This document shows, piece after piece, positions 1-5,046 of a DNA stretch of 5,046 nucleotides. The stretch comes from Ferruginibacter sp. Its GTDB lineage: Bacteria; Bacteroidota; Bacteroidia; Chitinophagales; Chitinophagaceae. The stretch is from NCBI GenBank assembly GCA_025357775.1, contig JANXOQ010000487.1:1-5046 (forward strand), written 5' to 3'. The number at the start of each line of letters is the position of its first letter. The first letter of the stretch is position 1. A model generated the notes under the pieces. That model had not been told where the DNA came from. It made no database searches and saw only the letters and a list, made by a program, of their open reading frames with translations. Position numbers and translations under genes: made by a program.

Positions 1-1172
1 GCAAAGCTAAACCAAATATTTTGCCAATCTTTTACACCAGTAGCACTTGTAAAATAATTTACAACTCTGCCTGCAAAAATACCACCAATAATAGCACCTA
101 GCCCATTAGTCATTAGCATAAACAAACCTTGTGCGCTAGAGCGAATGCTATTATCCGTTTGTTTTTCTACATATAAAGAGCCAGAAATATTAAAGAAATC
201 AAAGGCCATACCATATACAATCATTGATAATATTAAAAAAGTAAGTCCATTACCCGGATTACCAATACCAAATAATGCAAACCTTAAAACCCACGCCACT
301 AAGCTTATGAGCATAACTTTTTTTATACCAAACTTACTAAGTACAAACGGAATGGCTAGTATAAACACAGTTTCAGATATTTGAGAAAGCGAAATCATAA
401 TGTTTGGATGCTTTACAGTAAAAGATTCTTTGTAAACAGGGTTAGCACCAAAGTCAAGTAAAAAACCTGTACCAAACATATTGGTAATTTGCAATGCAGC
501 ACCAATTAGCATTGCAAACAAAAAGAAAATTGCCATTTTGCTATCTTTAAATAATACAAATGCATCTAACCCCATTCTTTTTGCTAAACTTTTTTTCTCG
601 GTGCTTCTGTCAATATCGCAAGCAGGTAATGTAAAACAAAACAATGCAGTACCTATTTCAGCTACAGCTGCAAAATTAAATTGACCACTGTTTTTTGTCC
701 AGCCCAATAAATCTACGGCCCACTCTGCTACAATAAAACCTATAGTGCCCCACACACGTATTGGTGCAAATACTTTTTGTACATCCATATTATTTTTTGT
801 GAGTAAATTATACGAAACTGAATTACTTAAAGCAATGGTAGGCATATAAAAACAACTTGTAAAAAATATTGCATAGTACATATCATTTACATCTGTTACT
901 GTACCTGCATAATATATACACACCCCTGCTAGCAAGTGGCAAATGCCAAGCACAATTTCTGCACGCAAATATTTATCTGCTATAATACCCATAAGTGCAG
1001 GCATAAATAAACTTGCCCAGCCCATAGTACCATAAGTTGCACCCACAAGCCCTCCCCTTTGCGATAAATCTCCTGGAAATGTAAACATATAACCGCCAAG
1101 CGAAATGAGCCAAATGCCCCAAACAAAAAACTGTAGAAAATTCATGGCAATAAGCCTATTCTTTATATTCAT
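1..1172 (-). CDS. nupG: NupG-type nucleoside:H+ symporter (MFS, NHS family), C-terminus cut by window edge
   Basis: An inner-membrane permease that would import nucleosides with protons. The visible 390 codons read from 1172 down to position 3. They match E. coli NupG as I remember it along the whole length: an N-terminus with FLQFFVWGIWLISLGGYMF (residues 12-30), MPALMGIIADK (57-67), PIRVWGTIGF (137-146), LQITNMFG (227-234), SLSQISETVFILAIPF (261-276), LVAWVLRFALFG (291-302), AFDFFNISGS (323-332) and SSAQGLFMLMTNG (345-357). The SQISET and AFDFF segments correspond to the nucleoside-site region of NupG (from memory). Many hydrophobic segments fit a 12-helix MFS fold. E. coli NupG is about 418 residues, so only a short C-terminal piece should lie outside. 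The start is set by the match to NupG and by an in-frame TAA at 1190-1188; an internal ATG at codon 10 is less likely. XapB-like xanthosine transport is the main alternative. No clear promoter was found upstream. Confidence 0.95.
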   Translation of the reverse strand, partial: MNIKNRLIAMNFLQFFVWGIWLISLGGYMFTFPGDLSQRGGLVGATYGTMGWASLFMPALMGIIADKYLRAEIVLGICHLLAGVCIYYAGTVTDVNDMYYAIFFTSCFYMPTIALSNSVSYNLLTKNNMDVQKVFAPIRVWGTIGFIVAEWAVDLLGWTKNSGQFNFAAVAEIGTALFCFTLPACDIDRSTEKKSLAKRMGLDAFVLFKDSKMAIFFLFAMLIGAALQITNMFGTGFLLDFGANPVYKESFTVKHPNIMISLSQISETVFILAIPFVLSKFGIKKVMLISLVAWVLRFALFGIGNPGNGLTFLILSMIVYGMAFDFFNISGSLYVEKQTDNSIRSSAQGLFMLMTNGLGAIIGGIFAGRVVNYFTSATGVKDWQNIWFSF

Positions 1173-1316
1173 AATAACTAGTTTTGGTTAGGTGCATTTC
1201 AAATTATTGGTTTTTAGGTTTTTAATATAAGAGTATCAATCATCGTAAACATTTTATAAAAAATAAAGCAATTCTGGAAAATTGGTAATTCTTAAGACAA
1301 TAATAGAATTAACTTT

Positions 1317-1349
1317 TTTGGTAAAGATTTTTTTAGTTGAACAATTTTG
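1317..1349 (+). promoter_or_regulatory. Candidate Bacteroidota promoter for the 1445 gene
   Basis: A TTTG at 1317-1320 is followed after 21 bases by CAATTTTG at 1342-1349. This matches the Bacteroidota -33 TTTG / -7 TAnnTTTG pattern except for the first base of the -7 box. It would give a leader of roughly 90 bases before the ATG at 1445. In DNA this A+T-rich such matches arise by chance, so this is a candidate only. Confidence 0.35.
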
Positions 1350-1373
1350 TAAGATATAAAAATATTTTTAATG

Positions 1374-1425
1374 GATGCAGAAAAAAAAATTAAATAAATT
1401 ATGCAATATTAATATTTGGTGCATC
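1374..1425. repeat. Dyad in the leader of the 1445 gene
   Basis: GATGCA at 1374-1379 is the inverse complement of TGCATC at 1420-1425. Between them lies a perfect 12-bp palindrome made of two AATATT units (1405-1416). Both sit between the candidate promoter and the ATG. They could form an operator or leader structure, but each element is short and A+T-rich. Confidence 0.25.
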
Positions 1426-1444
1426 TTAAATTAAAACAAACATT

Positions 1445-2122
1445 ATGTCAGTAAAAATAACCATCCCCACACCTTGCCATGAAGATTGGAATACTATGAC
1501 ACCTAACGATAAAGGAAGACATTGCAACCAATGTGTAAAAACTGTTGTAGACTTTACTACATGGCAACCTCAACAAATATTATTACACATGCAAATAAAT
1601 AAAAATGTATGTGGTCGTTTTACAGAAGAACAATTATATGAAACCATACCAACGCAAGAAGATTTTGTGAAACAAATAGCTTATTTTAGAATATCTACAT
1701 TAAAAAAAGTAGCAGCTATATTTTTATTTGCATTTATGATTGGTGCAAGTAGTTGTTATGAAAACAAAAATACTACACAAGGAGTTATAACCTCGAATTA
1801 TAATACCAACAACAAAAAAATTGATACCCAGAAAATGCTTATACATGATAGACCTTTATCTACAGACACAAATAATGTTAACATAATTTCTGGTGATATC
1901 AGCGTAATAAATTTGAAGGATACCCCCATAAAAAAATTGACTGTAAAACCCATCATAAAAAAGCCCTTAATAATTGCACCTGTATACAATAGGAAAATGA
2001 TAACGGGAGAAATTGCAATGGTAGATTCTGCAACGAATATAAAACCAGTTTGCATACCTAAAGAAAATGAAAATATTATACAAGGTAAAATAAGAATGGT
2101 AAATAAAGACACTTTAAAATAA
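1445..2122 (+). CDS. Single-pass membrane protein with Bacteroidota Cys/His N-terminal domain and short C-terminal repeats
   Basis: A hypothetical protein of 225 residues. Residues 5-60 form a compact Cys/His module: IPTPCHEDWNTMTP (7-20), GRHCNQCVKTVVDF (24-37) and VCGRF (55-59). It gives C11, H12, H26, C27, C30 and C56 as possible metal ligands or redox cysteines. From memory, this module starts many Bacteroidota membrane proteins whose C-terminal parts are CarboxypepD_reg-like or TonB-type domains. One hydrophobic segment (about 88-102) follows; a SSC at 102-104 resembles a lipobox but is far too internal to be one. The hydrophilic rest is presumably periplasmic, putting the Cys module in the cytoplasm. 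The tail has three imperfect repeats of the form hI-x-G-[DEK]-I (147-158, 185-196, 211-222). No CarboxypepD_reg or TonB domain is present, so it is a short form. The start is fixed by an in-frame TAA at 1427-1429. Function unknown. Confidence 0.85.
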   Translation: MSVKITIPTPCHEDWNTMTPNDKGRHCNQCVKTVVDFTTWQPQQILLHMQINKNVCGRFTEEQLYETIPTQEDFVKQIAYFRISTLKKVAAIFLFAFMIGASSCYENKNTTQGVITSNYNTNNKKIDTQKMLIHDRPLSTDTNNVNIISGDISVINLKDTPIKKLTVKPIIKKPLIIAPVYNRKMITGEIAMVDSATNIKPVCIPKENENIIQGKIRMVNKDTLK

Positions 2123-2160
2123 ACAATTATTAACTTTACTCTTTAAAAAAGAAAAAAAAT

Positions 2161-2177
2161 CCAGCAATTTTAGCTGG
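2161..2177 (+). terminator. Terminator-like hairpin after the 1445 gene
   Basis: CCAGC (2161-2165) pairs with GCTGG (2173-2177) across a 7-base A/T loop. It lies 38 bases past the stop codon and is followed by a T-rich run (TTATTTATTAT). An A-rich run precedes it, so on the minus strand it would be followed by a stronger U tract. The stem is only 5 bp, which makes it modest as an intrinsic terminator, but its position is right for ending the upstream gene. Confidence 0.5.
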
Positions 2178-2270
2178 TTATTTATTATCAAAAAAAGCAA
2201 AAGATTTTTAACTATTTTTATTTTATTATAATTAAAGAAAAAGTAAAGTATTTAGGCTGCAATTTTAGCT
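2164..2270 (+). repeat. 12-bp direct repeat, two copies 95 bp apart
   Basis: GCAATTTTAGCT occurs at 2164-2175, where it forms the loop and inner stem of the terminator-like hairpin, and again at 2259-2270. The second copy lacks the matching outer stem bases, but is flanked by TTTAGG (2251-2256) and its inverse complement CCTAAA (2278-2283). It may be a decayed second hairpin or a chance repeat. Confidence 0.3.
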
Positions 2271-2744
2271 ACTAATACCTAAACTGATAATCCTTACTGC
2301 CCAGCTATAGCAAATATTACTCGAAGAGGAAATACTATCTACAGCAGGTTTGGTTTCAAATTCAATTAAGGAAGAAAATAAATTTGTTACAAACACTAAT
2401 GGCAATTAACAAGTCACATATACATTTGTAACTAATGCGAGCTTTGCAATATTTATCAGTTCTACAAATATTACCGTTACTACTATTGGAGTAGGTCTAA
2501 TAGATGCCAAAGAAATATGGGCTAGTAATGGTACAACAAAGTTTACAGTAAATGGAAATACATTTTTCTACAACTAACACCATATTTATAATACCAAAAC
2601 CAAACAAATATTTTTAATACAAATTATAAAAACGTAGCTAGTAATCTACTTGGTCTTATACTTAATATTTATGATGGCCAAAGGGCATATTTTGTAGTAT
2701 TAATAGATATAAAGAGTGAAATATTAGCAATGATTAACACATAG
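2269..2744 (+). pseudogene. Probable decayed protein-coding remnant, family not recognised
   Basis: Three abutting plus-strand stretches read as plausible protein but are broken. One frame runs from 2269 to a TAA at 2575-2577 and is interrupted by TAG at 2308-2310 and TAA at 2407-2409. Its pieces include LSTAGLVSNSIKEENKFV and, after the second stop, QVTYTFVTNASFAIFISS through to a Thr/Asn-rich NGTTKFTVNGNTFFYN. The reading then appears to continue in another frame from 2592 to TAG at 2742-2744 (50 codons), including NLLGLILNIYDGQRAYFVVL. Composition (Thr, Asn, Val, Ile, Gly) recalls a secreted or surface beta-rich protein. No start codon or signal peptide survives in an obvious place. The alternative is non-coding DNA with chance open stretches, which A+T-rich sequence makes less likely for 50-55 codon runs but does not exclude. 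Confidence 0.4.
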
Positions 2745-2746
2745 AT

Positions 2747-2775
2747 ATTGTAAAATTATTAAAAAAATATGTTTT
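2747..2775 (+). promoter_or_regulatory. Weak candidate promoter for the dihydroorotase-like gene
   Basis: ATTG at 2747-2750 is followed after 17 bases by TATGTTTT at 2768-2775, one base off the Bacteroidota -7 TAnnTTTG. A competing -7-like GATATTTG lies at 2818-2825, but it has no TTTG at the right distance and would leave almost no leader. Either is tentative. Confidence 0.25.
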
Positions 2776-2840
2776 TTAAATTATTTACAAACCCATATTA
2801 CTCTCCTATTTTTTTCAGATATTTGCTTAACCGCTAAAAA

Positions 2841-4115
2841 ATGAATGTACTACTAAAGCAAGTAACCATAATTTCATTATCATCTGCATATCACAAGCAA
2901 ATTAAAGATATTCTTATTGTTGATGGCGTTATTAAAAACATTTCAGATACAATACCACAAGAAAATTGTGAAGTAATAATAGGAAACGACTTACATGTAA
3001 GCGTTGGTTGGATGGATATTTTTACAAACTTTGCTGAGCCAGGCTATGAACATAGAGAAACATTAGAAAGTGGTGCAAATGCAGCTGCAGCAGTTGGTTT
3101 TACTGATGTAATGCTTATATCAAATACCAACCCAATTGTAGATAGTAAAGCACAAGTAGAATTTTTAAAAGAACGTTCAAAACAACTACCTATAAATATT
3201 TACCCTATTGGTGCTATTACAAAAAATGCTGATGGCAACACACTTGCTGAAATGTACGATATGCATACGAGTGGTGCAGTGGCTTTTAGTGATGGTGCAA
3301 AATCAATACAACAAGCGGGCATTTTGTTAAAAGCAATGCAATATGTTGTTGCAAAAAATGCTGTAATTATACAAATAGCCGATGATAAAAGTATAAGCGA
3401 CGGTGGCTTGATGAATGAAGGAATAGAAAGCACAAAACTTGGCTTACCCGGTAAACCTGCCATTGCTGAAGAATTGATGATTACAAGCAATATTGAATTA
3501 TTGAATTATACAAATTCTAAACTACACATTACAGGGGTATCTACAAAAAAAGGAATTGAATTAATAACAGCAGCAAAGAAAAGGGGATTACAAATAAGCT
3601 GCTCTGTTACTCCTTATCATTTATATTTTTGCGATGAAGACTTGGTTGGTTATGATACCAATTTAAAACTAACTCCACCACTACGTACTCGTTCAGATAT
3701 GAATGCATTGCAAGTTGCATTATGTGCTGGCGATATTGATTGCATAGCTAGTCATCATTCTCCATATAGTTGGGATGAAAAAATATGTGAATTTGAATAT
3801 GCAAAAAGTGGAATGATAACTTTGCAAACGCTTTATGGCACTGTAAACCCTATTATAAATGATACTGAGGCTTTGGTAGAATTATTTACTGAAAATAATA
3901 GAAATATCTTTAGTGTATCAAAACCTATTATTGAAGAAGAAGCTATAGCTTGTTTAACTATCTTTGAACCTAATACCGAATTTATTTTTGAAGAAAAAAT
4001 GATTTTTTCAAAATCAAAAAATAGTGCTTTTATAGGTAAGATTATGAAAGGGAAAGTGGTGGGGATATTTAACAAAGGCAAAATGGTTTTAAATAGTGTA
4101 ACGCAAAAAAACTAA
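2841..4115 (+). CDS. Dihydroorotase-family protein (PyrC/class I type), probably non-catalytic
   Basis: A full-length (424 residues) amidohydrolase-fold protein of the dihydroorotase family; annotation pipelines would call it dihydroorotase. Family landmarks remain: DILIVDGVIKNI (23-34), EPG (66-68), SNTNP (94-98), AFSDG (148-152), GLPGKPAIAEE (201-211), VTPYHL (256-261), TPPLR (278-282). The metal site does not. The usual D-x-H-x-H-x-R is D59-I-F61-T-N63-F-A65, so both histidines and the substrate arginine are lost. D151 is kept, but the next His is Q178, the His of the usual H-I-x-H-V-S-T is G232, and the Asp of the usual A-T-D-H-A-P is H305. Five of six class I metal ligands are thus replaced, so dihydroorotase activity is unlikely. 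Inactive homologues (PyrC' of pseudomonads) support aspartate transcarbamoylase assembly; that role here is inference. I recall similar degenerate copies in other Bacteroidota beside a separate, active PyrC. Start fixed by in-frame TAA at 2835-2837. Confidence 0.93.
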   Translation: MNVLLKQVTIISLSSAYHKQIKDILIVDGVIKNISDTIPQENCEVIIGNDLHVSVGWMDIFTNFAEPGYEHRETLESGANAAAAVGFTDVMLISNTNPIVDSKAQVEFLKERSKQLPINIYPIGAITKNADGNTLAEMYDMHTSGAVAFSDGAKSIQQAGILLKAMQYVVAKNAVIIQIADDKSISDGGLMNEGIESTKLGLPGKPAIAEELMITSNIELLNYTNSKLHITGVSTKKGIELITAAKKRGLQISCSVTPYHLYFCDEDLVGYDTNLKLTPPLRTRSDMNALQVALCAGDIDCIASHHSPYSWDEKICEFEYAKSGMITLQTLYGTVNPIINDTEALVELFTENNRNIFSVSKPIIEEEAIACLTIFEPNTEFIFEEKMIFSKSKNSAFIGKIMKGKVVGIFNKGKMVLNSVTQKN

Positions 4116-4151
4116 GTAAACAATGTACACAGGGGCATAACTATTTTTAGT

Positions 4152-4181
4152 TTTGGGCACTTACAAAACTTTGCAACTTTG
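4152..4181 (+). promoter_or_regulatory. Promoter of the DUF4199 gene
   Basis: TTTG at 4152-4155 is followed after 18 bases by CAACTTTG at 4174-4181, which continues as CA and gives the TTTGCA ending common in Bacteroidota -7 boxes. Only the first -7 base departs from TAnnTTTG. ACTTTGCA occurs twice in tandem (4168-4175, 4176-4183), so two overlapping -7 boxes are possible. The leader to the ATG at 4202 would be about 13 bases. A weak hairpin (AACTA 4139-4143, TAGTT 4148-4152) just upstream could end the preceding transcript. Confidence 0.5.
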
Positions 4182-4201
4182 CATGAAATAAAAAATAATA
4201 A

Positions 4202-4696
4202 ATGAAGAAGATTTCTGCAAAATTGATAGGTTTAATTGTAGGTGGGTTAATGGTATTGGTTTCACTACTTATGTTTTATCAATTTCATTATCCTGATACA
4301 GGTACAGTGAAATATATATGTTTTACTATTTATTCTGTGGGTATTATTATTTCTTTGATAATTTTTAAAAATAATAACAAAGAAGAAAAAACATTTAAAG
4401 AGTATTTTTCAGAAGGCTTTAAAGTATTTATAGTTGTTTGCTTAATCATGGCAATTTTTACTTGGATATTTTACAAAATGAATCCACAGATTTTTGATAA
4501 CATGATAAACGAAATAAATAAAATAAATGCGCTAGACCCAAATAAAACTCCCCAAGAGGTAATTGATAACGGCGAAAAAATAAGAAACATAAGAATGCCA
4601 ATGACAGTAGCTATAAACACAATTATTTATATGGTTATTGGTGCTTTGATAACTTTAATAGGTGCAGGTTTTTTATCGCAAAAGAAAATACATTAA
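4202..4696 (+). CDS. DUF4199 family four-helix membrane protein
   Basis: A 164-residue integral inner-membrane protein of unknown function. Four hydrophobic segments are visible at about residues 8-28, 37-56, 73-93 and 136-158. A polar loop rich in Lys, Asn and Glu (94-135) separates the last two. The TFKEYFSEGFKVFIVV stretch (64-79) leading into helix 3, the helix spacing and the overall size fit DUF4199, a family known mainly from Bacteroidota; I base this on recalled family features, not a search. The start is fixed because a TAA in frame (4199-4201) directly precedes the ATG. The gene lies 86 bp after the dihydroorotase-like gene with its own promoter match, and 178 bp before a glycosyltransferase. 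The neighbourhood suggests an envelope role but shows no mechanism. Confidence 0.85.
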   Translation: MKKISAKLIGLIVGGLMVLVSLLMFYQFHYPDTGTVKYICFTIYSVGIIISLIIFKNNNKEEKTFKEYFSEGFKVFIVVCLIMAIFTWIFYKMNPQIFDNMINEINKINALDPNKTPQEVIDNGEKIRNIRMPMTVAINTIIYMVIGALITLIGAGFLSQKKIH

Positions 4697-4697
4697 A

Positions 4698-4711
4698 TTA
4701 TTTCGAAATAA
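4698..4711. repeat. 14-bp perfect palindrome after the DUF4199 gene
   Basis: TTATTTCGAAATAA begins one base past the stop codon and is its own inverse complement. As RNA it gives at best a 5-bp A-U stem with a TCGA loop, which is a poor terminator. As DNA it could be a dimeric protein site. No second copy was noticed in the window. Confidence 0.3.
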
Positions 4712-4811
4712 ATAAAAGTCAAGTTAATCTTGTAAAAACGGTGCTAAATAATTTGCCAATACTTTGAAAATTATGTCTCTCTTTATAAGCATAGTCTCAC
4801 AATTAAAAAAA

Positions 4812-4871
4812 TGAAAGTATATAAATTTCAAGCTCAGTCTTTCAACCTTAAAATTGAAAGTTTATAAATTT
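4812..4871 (+). repeat. 17-bp direct repeat and hairpin just upstream of the glycosyltransferase
   Basis: A 17-base unit beginning TGAAAGT and ending TATAAATTT occurs at 4812-4828 and 4855-4871, with 16 of 17 bases identical and a period of 43. Between and overlapping them, CTTTCAA (4839-4845) pairs with TTGAAAG (4854-4860) across 8 bases. The second copy ends three bases before the glycosyltransferase ATG. An 18-codon frame (4811-4867) runs through the first copy and stops just before that ATG; it could be a leader peptide or chance. No clear promoter is seen in the 178-bp gap. Confidence 0.4.
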
Positions 4872-4874
4872 AAA

Positions 4875-5046
4875 ATGGATTTATCAATTATAATACCACT
4901 ATTTAACGAAGACGAGTCTCTACCACATTTAATGGTGTGGATAGAACGTGTAATGCTTGCCAATAACTATAGTTACGAAGTTATAATGGTAGATGATGGA
5001 AGTACTGATAATTCTTGGGAAGTAATAGAAGAACTTAGAAAAAAAA
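4875..5046 (+). CDS. Family 2 glycosyltransferase (GT-A fold), N-terminal part only
   Basis: Transfers a sugar from a nucleotide- or related donor; it acts on the cytoplasmic side of the membrane in known relatives. Only 57 codons are in the window. They show the standard GT2 opening: SIIIPLFNEDESL (residues 4-16), a helix, then YEVIMVDDGSTDNSW (34-48) with the donor-binding DDGSTD at 40-45. The opening and its spacing resemble polyprenyl-/dolichyl-phosphate sugar transferases (DPM1/ArnC-like), but the part that would decide acceptor and membrane helices is missing. The ATG at 4875 is chosen because the GT2 strand starts three residues later; an in-frame TGA at 4812-4814 limits any longer form and no other ATG lies between. 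It follows the DUF4199 gene on the same strand. Confidence 0.92.
   Translation, partial: MDLSIIIPLFNEDESLPHLMVWIERVMLANNYSYEVIMVDDGSTDNSWEVIEELRKK

Larger units (their letters stand above)
2123..2840. other. 718-bp stretch without an intact gene
   Basis: No open frame of convincing length is present on either strand. In order it holds a terminator-like hairpin just after the 1445 gene (2161-2177), a second copy of the hairpin core (2259-2270), a probable decayed coding remnant on the plus strand (about 2269-2744), and an A+T-rich leader of the dihydroorotase-like gene with a weak promoter candidate (2747-2775). I see no inverted terminal repeats, transposase fragment or RNA gene. Confidence 0.7.

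Noticed and set aside
145..684. Plus-strand open frames (145-384 and 481-684)
   Set aside because: They lie inside and antisense to the strongly supported nucleoside symporter and have no recognisable domain.
1200..1206. TAATTTG on the minus strand as the transporter's -7 box
   Set aside because: It is one base shorter than TAnnTTTG and has no TTTG at the expected upstream distance.
1732..1760. Lipobox-like GASSC in the 1445 gene product as a lipoprotein signal
   Set aside because: The cysteine is residue 104, behind a full N-terminal domain; no start codon nearby would turn it into a proper signal peptide without discarding the Cys/His module.
1798..2112. Minus-strand 104-codon hydrophobic open frame
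   Set aside because: It is the antisense shadow of the 1445-2122 gene; the hydrophobicity comes from Lys/Asn-rich codons read backwards.
3200..4081. Minus-strand open frames within 3200-3490 and 3833-4081
   Set aside because: Both are antisense to the dihydroorotase-like gene, whose conserved motifs fix the coding strand.
4139..4152. AACTA-TTTT-TAGTT hairpin as a definite terminator of the dihydroorotase-like gene
   Set aside because: The stem is 5 bp and mostly A-U, followed by only a short T run, and it overlaps the -33 element of the next gene; mentioned only in the promoter entry.

Overview
The window looks like chromosome of an A+T-rich member of the Bacteroidota, most like Chitinophagaceae and relatives. 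Three things point there. One gene carries a cysteine-rich N-terminal domain that I associate with Bacteroidota membrane proteins, and another is a DUF4199 protein. Start codons lack clear Shine-Dalgarno sequences and sit behind A-rich leaders. Several upstream regions contain near-matches to the Bacteroidota TTTG / TAnnTTTG promoter. The assignment is by pattern, not by database search.

Layout, left to right. Positions 1-1172 on the minus strand hold most of a NupG-type nucleoside:H+ symporter, cut off at its C-terminus by the window edge. A 272-bp divergent intergenic region follows, with a candidate promoter and small dyads. Positions 1445-2122 (+) encode a 225-residue single-pass membrane protein: an N-terminal Cys/His domain, one membrane segment, and a tail with three short imperfect repeats. 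Positions 2123-2840 have no intact gene. They hold a terminator-like hairpin and what looks like a decayed coding remnant with two in-frame stops and a frameshift. Positions 2841-4115 (+) encode a full-length dihydroorotase-family protein that has lost five of the six metal-site residues of class I enzymes. Positions 4202-4696 (+) encode a four-helix DUF4199 membrane protein behind a good promoter match. Positions 4875-5046 (+) are the start of a family 2 glycosyltransferase that runs off the right edge.

How the genes may work together. The dihydroorotase-like gene, the DUF4199 gene and the glycosyltransferase lie on one strand with gaps of 86 and 178 bp. They may be a neighbourhood rather than one tight operon, since the DUF4199 gene appears to have its own promoter. 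The nucleoside transporter is divergent, and its link to pyrimidine metabolism through the dihydroorotase-like gene is only suggestive.

The most notable point is the degenerate dihydroorotase: the fold and peripheral motifs are kept while the catalytic centre is rewritten, which implies a structural or altered role. No CRISPR array, insertion sequence, tRNA or rRNA was seen.
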